64,000 nt of DNA. It comes from Coleophoma eucalyptorum. Lineage: Eukaryota; Ascomycota; Leotiomycetes; Helotiales; Dermateaceae. Shown here one piece after another: positions 24,297 to 35,367 of this stretch. The first letter of the stretch is position 1; each line of letters begins with the position of its first letter. Under the pieces are notes generated by a model. It saw only the letters and a list, made by a program, of their open reading frames with translations, was not told the origin of the DNA and searched no databases. The stretch lies in assembly GCA_026120035.1 (NCBI GenBank), contig JALRME010000008.1, positions 1,302,001 to 1,366,000 on the forward strand. Reading direction: 5' to 3'. Position numbers and translations under genes: made by a program.

Positions 24297-25523
24297 ATGG
24301 TTTCGATTCAATCTGGAATGATGGTACAAAAACGGCCCCATAGGAAATCTCGTAATGGATGCGATCGCTGTAAGAAACGACACGTTAAATGCGACGAGAA
24401 AAGCCCGTCTTGTTCAGGTTGCCTCAGCCAATTAGCAGAATGTCATTATTCAGGATCAATTCAAACACGACGCAACCAACATGAGCGGCATTCCAGTTTG
24501 AATGCCCAGAACCATGGAGCCCCGAAGCCCCTGTCGCTCCAGATCCACTCTGAAGCACCTACGTTGAGGGCCGATACAAGTCCGAATGAGGACCTTTACG
24601 CAGTATCTCTCGCATCATCGAGAAGATTACTGGAACTTGAGCTAATGCACCATTGGTGCAGGTCGACTTGCCGCACTTTCACGGTTTGCGGTTACGAGCT
24701 ATTCCAAGGCTTTGTCGTCAGAGAAGCCTTTACACATCCATATCTCATGGACTCCATCCTCGCTCTTGCGTCTTTCCACATCGCGACCGAGATCCAGGAT
24801 CCAGAATCTAAGGCCAACTATGCCAATACAGCTCTTCAGTATCAGAATAATGCAATGCCCGGCTTTTATTCTGCACTGCACAATATTACGCCATCTAATT
24901 GTAATGCTGTATTTGCATCTGCAGTAATAACAATGGCATGCTCGACCGTGTCGCCGCTCCTGCCTACGAGAAACAATGAAAAACCAGATTCGCACGTAGA
25001 GAGTATTTTAACTCTGTATGATCTTATCAAAGGCATTAAGTCTGTTGTCGAAATAGGTTCCAAATGGCTTCAAAGTGGTCCTTTTAAGGTATTACTTACT
25101 GGAAAGCACGCGGCTCAATATACTATATTGAAAGAGACAATTCTCCCCATACAACGTCTCAGGAGTCTTAATAATGTGGCCAGCGCCAATGCCGACTATC
25201 CTCTGTACAAAATCTGCGATCAAGCTATAAAACGACTAGAAATATGCTATGTTATAGACCATACCATGGCTATAACATGGCTTGTTGGAGCCGGAAAGGA
25301 GTTTATAGATGAACTTCGGAAAGGCGAGCCGATAGCGCAACTAATTTTCATTTACTGGGGTGTTCTTATTGATCGGTTAGATGATATGTGGTGGGCAAGA
25401 CGGTCAGGCAAAAATATTGTAGAAGAACTGTGCGGGAGTCTACTTAATCGGGGAGAAAAATGGGCCGAAGCTACAAGGTGGGCTATGAAACAGGTTCAAT
25501 GTGAAGACACAGTCCTTGAATAG
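24297..25523 (+). CDS. Zn2Cys6 transcription factor (sterol-regulator-like)
   Basis: A single-exon gene of 408 aa. The zinc cluster sits at about residues 21-48, with CDRCKKRHVKCDEKSPSCSG in the C-x2-C-x6-C-x6-C-x2-C-x5-C spacing. The following region has LELMHHWCRSTCRTF, HPYLMDSILALASFHIA and a C-terminal regulatory region without the long MHR of the larger Gal4-type factors. This short layout resembles the UPC2/sterol-uptake-control group of fungal regulators. It should bind CGG-type DNA half-sites in the nucleus. The target genes are not evident; its nearest downstream neighbour is an unknown membrane protein on the other strand. Confidence 0.88.
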   Translation: MVSIQSGMMVQKRPHRKSRNGCDRCKKRHVKCDEKSPSCSGCLSQLAECHYSGSIQTRRNQHERHSSLNAQNHGAPKPLSLQIHSEAPTLRADTSPNEDLYAVSLASSRRLLELELMHHWCRSTCRTFTVCGYELFQGFVVREAFTHPYLMDSILALASFHIATEIQDPESKANYANTALQYQNNAMPGFYSALHNITPSNCNAVFASAVITMACSTVSPLLPTRNNEKPDSHVESILTLYDLIKGIKSVVEIGSKWLQSGPFKVLLTGKHAAQYTILKETILPIQRLRSLNNVASANADYPLYKICDQAIKRLEICYVIDHTMAITWLVGAGKEFIDELRKGEPIAQLIFIYWGVLIDRLDDMWWARRSGKNIVEELCGSLLNRGEKWAEATRWAMKQVQCEDTVLE

Positions 25524-25938
25524 AATACCTTATCATGATTTACCGAATATTGAGGTTTTTCTTTTTGTTTGCTTTGAGTTTGATCATAGAGTAAGTGATT
25601 TTGCAATTGGCCTAGGTATGTTCTGGCTATTTCATATCGACTCCGGTCAAAATAAGTATTTAAAAGCTCTTATAATAGCTTGAAGACCAATCTCAAGGTA
25701 TCTTTTGTGGCTGCAGTCCGAAAAGACAGAGAAAACGACGTATACTGCCTGCTAATATAAATTATAAAACAATTTACACATTCTCATTTTATGTTCAAAT
25801 GCCACAGTAATACGGCATTCTCATGGCAAACACCAGCAATATAGTCTATGATATTTGTCGCACTGAAAAGCCTCACAATATTGTATCAAATTAGTTCTCG
25901 GCTCTGTTGACGAGAGCTTATTCCAAGCGTTAGATCCA
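25524..25938. other. convergent intergenic region
   Basis: About 415 bp between the 3' ends of two genes; AT-rich, with no feature seen other than likely 3' UTRs. Confidence 0.5.
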
Positions 25939-26979
25939 TCAGAGGGTGGCTGTGCTTGTATCCGGGTAATTGCTGTTTACTGGTAGGGTTGTTTCAGTGT
26001 CGAGCTCCGTATAATCGAGTAATGTTTGGAGCTCTTGGCTGCCATCGACGTCTGAATATGCTGGAGGACCAGTAGCTCTATTCTCCAACTCTGGTATCTC
26101 CATGTGTCCATTTGAAGTCAACTCAGCTGATGGACACATAGTAGTTTGAGGATAACTTCTATTAGGCAAGAACGTTGCGAATGTTACATCATCCTCTGGA
26201 ATGATCACCATACGAAATCTTCGCATTGCCTTCTTTGCAACTTTCTTCAAATTTTTGAGCTCTTTTCCCTGAACCAATTTTTCGATATGATATCCATTGT
26301 CTACCTCTGCTGGATCTTTGGGTATCTCTAGCCATACTTGAAATCCTTTCGGTATAAATTTTTCCTTATTCCACCGTCGAAGAACCGATCTCAGTTCCCC
26401 TTCTTGCAATAGCCTAGCCGCAATTTTTTTGGTTACTACTTTCTTATGCACTTTTCGACCACTATAATAGCCCACTACCGGGCAGAATATAAGAAGTAAA
26501 GGCGAGCTGAAAGTTGCTGCTGTGATGCCAGTCGTCCAGGCTAAGTAGTCTTCTCCAAATGATAGTTTGCCTGCACTAACTATCTCGCTGCTGAATAAAT
26601 GCCATTGTTCGTGTGTAACTTTGAAACTGTATAAGCGTGGGTGGAAGAGAAATCCGGATGAGAATGAATCGTTTCTTGTTGGGATCTCAAATCGATTTCG
26701 CCATGCCTTAACTGACTCCAACGTAAAGTCAGAAGCCAGTTGGGGGACGATAGGAGGACATCGTAAATTGTAACTTCCGTCACTAATTCAATTACAATGT
26801 CATTTAAAACCTTCTACTCAATAGATTGTTTAAAAAAATGAACTTACAAGGAATCATAGTCAGTATTGGAATTAACAGAGCTGAGTCCAACATATGACTG
26901 GCTTTGATCTCCTGATTGACTTGGAGACTCGAAGTAACTCTGGAGCCCATCATGGGTAAAATTGGACTCGTTGGAGAGC
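25939..26979 (-). CDS. unknown fungal membrane protein, N-terminus uncertain
   Basis: The main exon is 25939-26782. It is preceded by a 65-nt GTAAGT...AG intron (26783-26847) and an upstream exon ending at 26848, joined in phase so that the protein reads through SYNLRCPPIVPQLASDF into FTLESVKAWRNRF. The upstream exon probably begins at 26979 after an AG; the first exon with the start codon is not identified and may lie at 27.0-27.2 kb. The visible protein (about 324 aa) has one hydrophobic segment (TFSSPLLLIFCPVVGYYSG), a basic stretch after it (KVHKKVVTKKIAARLL) and a polar C-terminus. I do not recognise the family. It lies divergent from the RTA1-like gene, with about 1.2 kb between. Confidence 0.6.
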
Positions 26980-28171
26980 CTAAGTCGGATCTATTTAGGT
27001 CCATACATTCTAAAAGAGAATTTGTTGGCGACCAGTTACAGTTGTTTGGCAGGAGCTCAGTATTAATCAGTTGAACAGATTTCAGTGTACTCGGCGTGAA
27101 AGATCTGAGACAAAAGGGAAGAACCAAGTTGATAAATCAAACAGCTATAAGTGAGACAGAAGAAATAAATATGCTCAAATTGAATGATAACAGTTAAAAG
27201 TTAGATGAGACTCAGGTCCTAGGTAGCAATTTCGCAAGTCAGAGGAGCGCAACATCATATCAGATAGTTAAATGCACTAAACCATAATACCCATCCACCA
27301 GTGATGACAAGGCTTGATTACAAATTAGCGAGTGAGTGACTGATGAGAGGGCTTACCGATTGAAAGTTATAGCTGCGGATATGGAAGTTTAGGTGGGTGG
27401 ACTATGAAGTTAAACGAGAAGCAAACGCAAACGAGATCGCGAACGCAAACGAGAACGCAAACGTAAACGCGGCGATATGATTGGACAACGAGATCCTTCA
27501 TAATTTTGGGAATCAATTAATTGTGTTGTGACGAGAGCCGTAACCCCAATATTAGAGGAATAAAGCTAACATCTCGTATCTCTGTTGGAAACGTATCTCA
27601 CAATACCACCTTACATTCTAAGCCTCTCAAGTGAGCTCTTGGCATGATCAAACCTTCCAGCTTATGTTATTCGATGTTAGCTTTGCAATACCAAGAACTA
27701 AAACTACTAGGACCCGTATATTTCAAACATAGCCTCTTGTACGTATTCACTTATGACGAATATCTTGAATCCTCTATTGCCAATCACGATTGAGAGATAC
27801 GCACTCTTATTTCAACCTACTAGCCTTTGCTGGGTATTGTTCCTAGCAGATTATCCCATATCGACTCACATCGCCCATCGCACATCTCGTAATCTTTTTT
27901 TAGACAAAAGTTCTGCTTGTTGTTACTGCGCCTTCTTACCTGTTTACTATAAGACTGCATTGCTCTACCTACCACACAAGCCATTTTCATCCAACTACTA
28001 TCATTCTTCCACAGTTATCTCTCTCACAACATCAGAACTGTTGATACTCCAAAGTTTATCTACTTGAGTCCATCAACCAAACCATTACAAGAACGATTTT
28101 ACCCCCCTACTCATACCAGTTACTTCCTTAAGAGACTTATCGCCACATAAAATTGCAACGTATCATAAAGA
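26980..28171. other. divergent intergenic region with an AAACG-rich repeat
   Basis: This 1.2 kb between two diverging genes should contain both promoters and, on the minus strand, the missing 5' exon of the gene at 25939. A short tandem repeat lies at 27412-27470. A plus-strand ORF at 27753-28067 has no recognised features and is probably chance. Confidence 0.5.
27412..27470. repeat. AAACGM hexamer tandem repeat
   Basis: About nine imperfect copies of a 6-bp unit, AAACGA or AAACGC, occur in a row with a few substitutions. It sits in the shared promoter region of two diverging genes. It could be a simple-sequence repeat or a clustered binding site. Confidence 0.7.
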
Positions 28172-29127
28172 ATGGCGGGCAATAGTAAAAACCATTGGAA
28201 TTATATTCCTTCGCTTCCTGCAGCAGTAATAACCACCCTCATATTCGCGGCGCTTACAGCCCTCCATATATACCGGCTATATAGAACTCGAACTTGGTTT
28301 AATCTACCCTTCATTATTGGAGGGCTCTGTAAGTCAGAAGCCTGGATCGCCTTGGTATTGTGTAGTAACCCCTATTTAGTTGAAATCATTGGATATGGAG
28401 CACGAGCAGCTGGCAAATCCGACTTGTCCTCCCTGACGCCATATATCATCCAAGCACTTTTGATTCTTCTGGCTCCAATTTTATTTGCTGCTTCAGTTTA
28501 TATGATTCTAAGTCGCTTAATTCGGGCAACAGCTGCCGAGTCTTATTCCATTGTCCGCGTCAAATGGCTTACAAAGCTCTTCGTAGGAGGTGATGTCTTC
28601 TGTTTCTTGGTGCAGGCTTTGGGTGGTGGCATACTTGCTAGTGCCGATAGCCAGAAAACTAAGAATATAGGACAAAATGTTATTTTGTCTGGCCTTGTCC
28701 TCCAAATAATCGTTTTCGGATTCTTCTTGGTAGTGGCTGTGATATACCACAGACGTCTCATCGCGACACCAACAGGGAAATCTTTCGATATTGAGATTTC
28801 TTGGGAGCGCTTGATGTACATGCTCTATGTTGTTAGTGTGCTCATCACTATACGCAATCTTTTCCGCGTTATCGAATATGCGATGGGTGGTGAGTTTTTT
28901 TCCAAATAAGAACCACGGGATTCAAGCAGAGCTTTTACTGATATGACACATGCCTAGATGATGGATATCTCTTGCAAACCGAATGGCCAATCTATGTCTT
29001 TGATGCTCTCCTAATGGCAATAGTAATGGGTATTTGTCAGTCATGGTATATTGGCGAAATGGATTTGTCGCCAAACAACATCGACCTGGAACCGGTTCGG
29101 CAGAACAACCAAACATGTGCTGCTTAA
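28172..29127 (+). CDS. RTA1-like lipid-translocating exporter family protein
   Basis: Two exons, 28172-28889 and 28958-29127, with a 68-nt intron give 295 aa. Seven hydrophobic helices fit the RTA1 family, which includes yeast Rsb1 (sphingoid-base export) and Rta1 (7-aminocholesterol resistance). Family landmarks are ALHIYRLYRTRTWF in the first loop, SEAWIALVLCSNP, YIIQALLILLAPILFAASVY, VGGDVFCFLVQALGGGI, and RNLFRVIEYAMG-DDGYLLQTEWPIY spanning the splice. The second exon ends with a short polar tail. It should act in the plasma membrane or another membrane in lipid stress or drug tolerance. The start is the first ATG of the frame. Confidence 0.92.
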
Positions 29128-30299
29128 TTCTTGGTACTTCAACAACTACTCCCTCCGAAAAATTCACATAGCCTACGACATCGTAGGCTACAATGGAGGA
29201 TATATTGTTAGTGGATGTTGACGGAGAAGTAGCCAGGATAATACCTAAACGCCGAGAAATAAATCCTAATCATTAAGTGGAATTTTATTCGGATAGTTAG
29301 ATCTATCTTGTTGGGGAGGAAGTTTCGTTTTGGTGACCGCGATGTACAAGCTGGAAGATTACGGGAATTGTAAAATTTGATAAGAAGCGGATCATTTATT
29401 AGTTGGTCAAAATAATGTTCATGTTCATATTTTACTTCTGATGTTAGCGTAACCTCCTTTCAATAGGTTGGAATATTAGGCGCTATGTACTACATATAGT
29501 TTTCCTGACTAGCCCACGAAAATTGATAAAACATTCCCTGGGAATCACCAAGATCAGTACACCCACCTTTGTCACACTAATAATTCATGTTCAGAGCCAA
29601 ATAGTAATATATCCTTCGCTATGCGAAGGGGAGCTGCCGGAATATACGGTTTGCTTACAGACCATGTCGGGATCGAAAGACGCGCTTCAGCCGTCCCACA
29701 GGTATCTTAGATATGTGCTCAAGTCACCAATATCTCAGCAATGACTCTTCTTCATTTTAAAATATACACTGTATTAATATTGCAATACCTCAAATCCAGA
29801 TGCCAGCTACTTTTCGTTCAGCATCTCACCCTACCTTAGGCGAAACCCCACTAGGTCGGGTTATACGGGTCGGGTGGTAGGTGCCCAGCCCGAGTGCGCC
29901 CCCTAATTACCTATCTAGCCTTGAAGAAGTGGTCAGATTCCATTGTCTACATGACTGTTGAAAGTGGCCGAGGCTCTCGATAACAGTAATGTTCGATAGT
30001 TGACCTCACTGCCTGCCACTCATTTTCGGCGTCTAAATATCGCCAAGGTATGTGATATGGATTTGATCACTGAGTTTAATTGGTGCTGAAGTGTGCATGG
30101 AAAATGGGTGATCATGTGATCACCAGCTCTCCCTTCTCAACATCATCAGTCCTAACCCATAACTTACCACTTGCTATCTGTCTCGACTCTACTCATCTGT
30201 TCACCCACACTCACTGCATCGTACACTTTGCGATTCCTTACATGGAGCTGATCAAACCTTGACTACGGAATTAGGTATTTGAGCAGGGTAAAATCCAAC
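29128..30299. other. intergenic, no gene seen
   Basis: About 1.17 kb between two plus-strand genes. There is a GC-rich patch near 29850-29910 but no recognisable element. The last part is the promoter of the second HET gene. Confidence 0.5.
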
Positions 30300-32057
30300 A
30301 TGACCCGAACCAAATTGATTGATATGGATTCGGGCGCGCTCGAGGTATATGCTGTAGATACAATGCCGCCTTATCTCGCCGCCTCTCATGCGTGGTCTGA
30401 TAGCATGTTTGGGATTAATACTGAATATAAACACTCTCTGGGCGGTATCATGATCCAAAACTCAGTCCGCTCTCGCTTTCCTGACATTACCTATTGCTGG
30501 GTCGACACAATCTGCATCGACCAGGACGACGAGGAGGATAAGAAACGCCAGATACCTCTCATGGGCGACATTTACGGAAATGCGCACGCAGTCGTCATTG
30601 TCACCACCTGTGAATTTCGTATCACACAAGCTTACCTGGACCAACTCACCAAAGACTTGGATGAGGCAGTTGCGATATCCCAGACTGAAGAGTATACAAG
30701 CTGGTTCTCACAGCGCTGGATAGTTGGCGAGGGGCGACAGAAGATTGTCGAAGGGATGGACTGCCTCGAGTTGTTTACAAGAACGCGCTGGGCTGATCGT
30801 ATTTGGACGCTGCAGGAATATATTCTCGCTCGGCAGATTGTGTGGGTTGGCAAGGGTGGCGTGTGTCTACAAATCGACGACGCACTGTTCACAGCATTGC
30901 CAGATTTATGCGATGTATTTGATATCAAAGAGGCAATCGGTGGAAAATATTCCAAGATCTACGAATTCTACATGGGTATGGTCGGTGCTAGGGCGAAAAG
31001 GATTGAACCCACGCGGGTTATGGAACTTCTGGGAAATCGCACGGCTTCTTTCCCTGATGATGAGATCTATGGCGCAATGGCAGCATCAGGGGTGATCATA
31101 CCGCCTGGAGTGGTGTCAGGTCAAGACAATGTCTGGGGGCTTTGGTGGGAAGAAGCCATCCGTCAAGGTCATCACCGCTGGCTCTTCCTTCCCCCAGTCC
31201 CTCACAAGCGATCTACTTCACCTGAGCATAGAGGCTCAAACTGTATAATGCCAGATTTCAGGATCCGCCACAAAGCCTCACAGAATTCAGGACTGAATAC
31301 AGTCCATATCAAAAACGGCCATGTCGCCATATTAGACGGGTGTTTGAAAGCTACTGGCCGTTGGTCAGGTTCCTGTCGTGTGGTCCAGCGCCTAGGAAAA
31401 GTCCATGAAGACAGTCAGGGTAGACTACATCGAAATATTACCCTCATGCTTTTTGCTAGAGGATCATCAAAATTCGCCCTGAGGCTTGTTACAGCTTTCA
31501 GTGGAGGCAGATACTCTTTAAAGCAGAGTCTGGCAATTGCTAATGTACTGCATGCGAACTACTCGCGCGCTAGAGCAGCTGTAAAGGTTCGAAAGGAGCA
31601 AAAGATGACTCTACGAAGACAGACAGAATACCAGAGCATCATCTGGGCGGATTTCGTACAGCTGATAATGGGTCAAATGATTCCAATGAATGATGGAACA
31701 GCCTACCTTGCTCAGGTTCAAAATGGACTGAAATCAACCGATGTAATCATCGTGGTAGACAATAAACAACCACTCCATAGGCTTCATGCTCTCGATTTTG
31801 GAGTCCAAACTGAGAGCCACAGAACCCCTTTCATGATTGTTGCTGCGCCAAAAGTACATGGTGGCTTTCCCAGCCGCAGTACCATGAAACGTGGACATAA
31901 ATCTCTCCATAAAATTGGCATGTCTCTGCCCACTATGGTTTGTAAGGATGTGGTCAAAGCACATGCCTATGGGTGTCATATTGTACCAAAAACTCCTAGG
32001 TCCTTCCAGATTGGTGGAAAAGCTTGCTGGTTTTGCTCGACACCATCACCTGACTAA
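30300..32057 (+). CDS. HET-domain protein 2
   Basis: A single-exon gene of 585 aa; the first ATG of the frame is at 30300. The HET domain starts almost at the N-terminus (residues about 24-185): YLAASHAWSD, then ITYCWVDTICIDQDDEEDK, MGDIYGNAHAVVIVTT, and RTRWADRIWTLQEYILA. The C-terminal 380 residues have no recognised domain. HET proteins act in vegetative incompatibility; this one lacks the long N-terminal extension of the HET gene at 20.4 kb, so it belongs to a different subgroup. It is tail to tail with a small two-TM protein gene. Confidence 0.9.
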   Translation: MTRTKLIDMDSGALEVYAVDTMPPYLAASHAWSDSMFGINTEYKHSLGGIMIQNSVRSRFPDITYCWVDTICIDQDDEEDKKRQIPLMGDIYGNAHAVVIVTTCEFRITQAYLDQLTKDLDEAVAISQTEEYTSWFSQRWIVGEGRQKIVEGMDCLELFTRTRWADRIWTLQEYILARQIVWVGKGGVCLQIDDALFTALPDLCDVFDIKEAIGGKYSKIYEFYMGMVGARAKRIEPTRVMELLGNRTASFPDDEIYGAMAASGVIIPPGVVSGQDNVWGLWWEEAIRQGHHRWLFLPPVPHKRSTSPEHRGSNCIMPDFRIRHKASQNSGLNTVHIKNGHVAILDGCLKATGRWSGSCRVVQRLGKVHEDSQGRLHRNITLMLFARGSSKFALRLVTAFSGGRYSLKQSLAIANVLHANYSRARAAVKVRKEQKMTLRRQTEYQSIIWADFVQLIMGQMIPMNDGTAYLAQVQNGLKSTDVIIVVDNKQPLHRLHALDFGVQTESHRTPFMIVAAPKVHGGFPSRSTMKRGHKSLHKIGMSLPTMVCKDVVKAHAYGCHIVPKTPRSFQIGGKACWFCSTPSPD

Positions 32058-32471
32058 ATTTAATTGCATTAAATTAGTGGAGTTTTTAACAGTCGCTTGT
32101 AAGTAACTTCTATGTGTGTCAAGACATAGTTGCACTCCTAGATATACTCGACATTCAGGATTGTCTAAACAAGAAACACAGAATAATAGCGCCTACATGC
32201 GGCGAGGTTTATTATTTTTCAGGCATCCGGGGCAGAAGATGGGCATGTTACTCCATCCGTTACAATTAGTTACTATAATTAGATAGCCTGGATATAACAA
32301 AGATCCTTCCTATTCTTACATAGAGTAAAGGTAGTATAAACCTTAATTACTGTCAAACCGTAGTGCCTAAAGCTCATTCCTAATTATATTCGAAATTGTA
32401 TGACTCTTAAATATCCAATGTGAAGTTGCAATGTGAATTCGCCGCCTGGCTTTAAAGCTATAAGTTCAAGT
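32058..32471. other. convergent intergenic region
   Basis: About 410 bp between the 3' ends of HET gene 2 and the two-TM gene. It is AT-rich, with no feature beyond likely 3' UTRs. Confidence 0.5.
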
Positions 32472-33244
32472 TTACACCTCGTCTGCTACTCGGTGCCTCC
32501 GTGATAGGAACAAATATATGCCAATAAGCCATCCAACGATCACAAGCACCCCGAACACAATGCCAAGAATTGCAGGAACAGAAAGGTGTGTGGATAGTCC
32601 TGAACCTGTACCAGCACCCGATGTATTTGTTGAAGTTGCGGTTGGCAAAGCATTGGTTGTGCTAGAAGCCAGAGTGCTGGAAGCCCGGGTGCTGGTCGTG
32701 GATCCGAGATAAGTGATAAGGCTTGGAAGGTCAATTTCACTGATGAACGTTTGGCAGGCGCCAATATTCTACCATTCATCAGACTGCTGACTATTGTTTG
32801 ATGCTTATAAAGGACGGGGAGATTACTGACAGTTTGTGTCGCACAAAATTCCACAAGCCGGAGCTGCCCAACTGCACCGATGCGGTTGTCCATGCTCTGA
32901 AGTATTACGCTCTGCTTGCTTGCTGCTGCTGATGCCTGAGAGCTAGCCGCTAGCATTGCACTGAGCATCGAGCTCGACGATGCATCATTGCCGCTGTTAC
33001 CAATAAGAGTGACATTATAAGATAATGGTGCCCAGATGCCGAACACTATTGCAGCGGCAAGGACGGCAATGTTCAGTGCCCACTTGCAAAATGTTTCGAT
33101 TCGTTTGCCTAGCTGGTCGTCATTGCGACTCGGAGGGCTTTGTTCGGGTAGGTCAGCAGAAGTGGGGATGGGTTTCGCTATCGCCGTCTTCAATTGCCCC
33201 TCGTCGACTCCTCGATTTGCAGCATTATTGGTTTCAGGTGTCAT
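32472..33244 (-). CDS. small two-TM, Ser/Thr-rich protein
   Basis: Exons 32831-33244 and 32472-32768 join in phase across a 62-nt intron and give 236 aa. Reading straight through the intron would give a longer but wrong C-terminus. The protein has a polar N-terminus, a first TM (WALNIAVLAAAIVFGIWAPL), a Ser/Ala-rich helix-like stretch, FCATQT, a Ser/Thr-rich linker (STTSTRASSTLASSTT), and a second TM (ILGIVFGVLVIVGWLIGIYL) followed by a short basic tail. The layout looks like a membrane protein with an O-glycosylated outer loop. I know no function. Proximity to a HET gene is suggestive only. Confidence 0.8.
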
Positions 33245-34470
33245 TTTTCATTGAATAATGAGTTCTTCAATATCACCACAATGAGGCGCGATCGATGTTC
33301 TGTGAGGCTGAAATAGCATTTCAGAACTTGCTTACTAAGCTTACCATGAGAGCGCGTTGTTATTTTACCTAAATACCACCCTAGCGAGTAGCCCACTTCA
33401 TCATCTAAATTATATTTCTTCAACTTTTTTACGCGCTAGCGATATCATCTACGTTAAACGAAAAGTTTACATTGCCCCCATTTAAAGATATCGAACGTAT
33501 CCATGAATGAAGTACAAACAAACCCATACAAATCTATAATATCCTTCGATCTAGAACGGAGTTAGAGAAGAAATTCAATACAAGTTTATCATTTTATTAT
33601 GGTGTATAAGTTCTATACCAAAGAAGAGTTTAACCCGCAGGATTTTTACTATCTTTGAATTCCGTGCGTGGGAGGCCGCCTATCTTAATCATAAAGGCTA
33701 TTCTGCCAATAATAGACTTGGACTCTAGAGTGGTCTCCAGCAGAAGCCAAGGTGGATGACTTATAAGTACAAGTTCCATTCTATTCAATTATTTTATGAC
33801 CACAAAATTGGTTACTCTTTTACTTCATATTAAATCTAGCTTACTGTCAATCATATTCATTCCTCCCCCCCCACCCTCCTTCCCCTCCCACCTTGGCATC
33901 AACGCAATGTCTTCCCCAGACAAACATCATGCCCACCAATCTCGAAAGTATATTTTCATCATTGCTTTTCGATATAACTAATTAACATCCGACTTAGATC
34001 ATCAAAGTACACGTGAAAAATGCACTGTTCGTATGCGCTCGAGAAAAGATTTAGATTATCTACGTCCAAAAGAGTGCAAACTCCTAAACCAAGTTTTCGC
34101 CAGGAATCAACCTATGGAGCCATAAGTCCAGAGGATTTTCAATTGCCAAAAGATCATTCCCTGCTAACTTCAGAGCATCACATCGACAACTTCACAATTA
34201 CCACCTTAGATGACAAGTTCGATTTTCAACAGTGCAGCACTATTAATTTTCCGGGCATTGCGAGCTTCGGTATATGTGTATCGCCCTATTCTTGTAGTCT
34301 GCGGTGACTTTGAGCTGTATGGAACCCTGTACATATTAAACCATTATATATAGCTAATACCAACTTTCATCAGCTGTGAGTTTTAATTATACACCCTAGG
34401 CTGTTGGATTTGGAGGCCTCACTCACATACATCTGCAGGGATAGAATAAGATTCTGACCTCATATTGTAC

Positions 34471-34681
34471 CTAAGGAGTCCGAGCCTTAGAAGCCACCCA
34501 TTATTACCAATATTATACAAATATGTTATATCTAGGAGCTCGGAGCCTGGAGGCTACTCATTATCGCCGCATTATACGAGTATATACATTACCAATGTCA
34601 GAACCTTGGAGACCACCCATTACTACCTTACTATACGAGTATATGTTGTAGGTGGTGGAGCTTTGGAGGCCATCCAACCAC
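34471..34681. repeat. 61-bp imperfect minisatellite, about 3.5 copies
   Basis: Copies start at about 34471, 34532 and 34593 (61, 61 and 60 bp) with a partial fourth from 34653. Each has a GAGCCTtgGAGgCcaccCATTA-like core followed by a TATACgAgTATAT-like tail. A further diverged half copy may lie near 34400-34425. The unit length is not a multiple of three, so the ORF running through it is not coding. Confidence 0.8.
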
Positions 34682-34864
34682 AGCTTCATCTGTGTTAACT
34701 GTCTCTGTATCTACCTAGTGCATGCATATTTTATTCCCGGACATATATTTAGGACAAGACATCATCAAAATTTGATCTCTTTCAAACTCATCACTTCAAG
34801 AAACGACTGCGTTAATTCATTGTTCGTGCATCTGGACTTGTCGTGATCGACTACGGCCCTCCAA

Positions 34865-34878
34865 CCCCCCCCCCCCCC
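34865..34878. repeat. poly-C tract
   Basis: A run of 14 C residues in intergenic DNA; a place where sequence length may be wrong. Confidence 0.8.
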
Positions 34879-35106
34879 AGGCTCATATCCGTGTTCTAGC
34901 GGGGATAAGTTTGTACCTACACTTATCCCCACCATCCTCAGCCTTTTCTCCATCAATACTTTTCTTGAGTGACATCTTTACATCGGGATTTGGATGTGGA
35001 GTCTTGGGAGGAAAAGATAAAATAAGGTCATACACACTTAAGTTCAAGTAAAGGACATTTTAGATCATGTCCTTGCCTCAACTGTAGCTAGTCAAAAAGA
35101 TTAGAC

Positions 35107-35367
35107 TTACTCATCATTGTAACTAAAAAGCACGCATGTTGCCCTACAAGTCGCCTCAGTCATGCCCCAACCATTACTTATCGTAACGCCAAATCTGTCC
35201 GTAATGGAATTTTGAAGTACTTTGGATAGAGATGCTGTGCTGCACAGTATATACTTCACACTGCTGAGGTCATATCTTGAGGTCTCCGGCCGTTTGCTCA
35301 GCATCACGAGTATTGGTAGAGCAGTTTGTAGACGCAAAATCTTGTATTTTTCGACCATCTATAGGAA
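35107..35367 (-). pseudogene. fragment of an AMP-binding acyl-CoA ligase (4-coumarate-CoA-ligase-like)
   Basis: One exon-like block reads MVEKYKI, LPILVMLSKRPETSRYDLSS, VKYILCSTASLSKVLQNSI, and FGVTISNGWGMTEAT. This is the middle of an adenylate-forming enzyme, ending at the conserved GWGMTE core. It is preceded by a good 3' splice site (CTATAG) at 35359-35364. The ATP-binding P-loop upstream and the C-terminal lid domain are absent from the surrounding sequence. It is an isolated exon relic. Confidence 0.75.

Noticed and set aside
26804..27127. 107-codon minus-strand ORF
   Set aside because: It overlaps the upstream exon of the unknown membrane protein in a different frame; the spliced frame continues into the well-supported main exon, this one does not.
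27753..28067. 104-codon plus-strand ORF upstream of the RTA1-like gene
   Set aside because: No recognisable motif, low-complexity composition, and it lies in what should be the promoter or 5' UTR.
32540..33244. uninterrupted 234-aa reading of the two-TM gene
   Set aside because: Reading through loses the C-terminal TM; a 62-nt GT-AG intron at 32769-32830 gives a coherent second TM and a better stop.
34465..34698. 77-codon ORF
   Set aside because: It runs through the 61-bp minisatellite; the unit length is not a multiple of three, so the frame is accidental.
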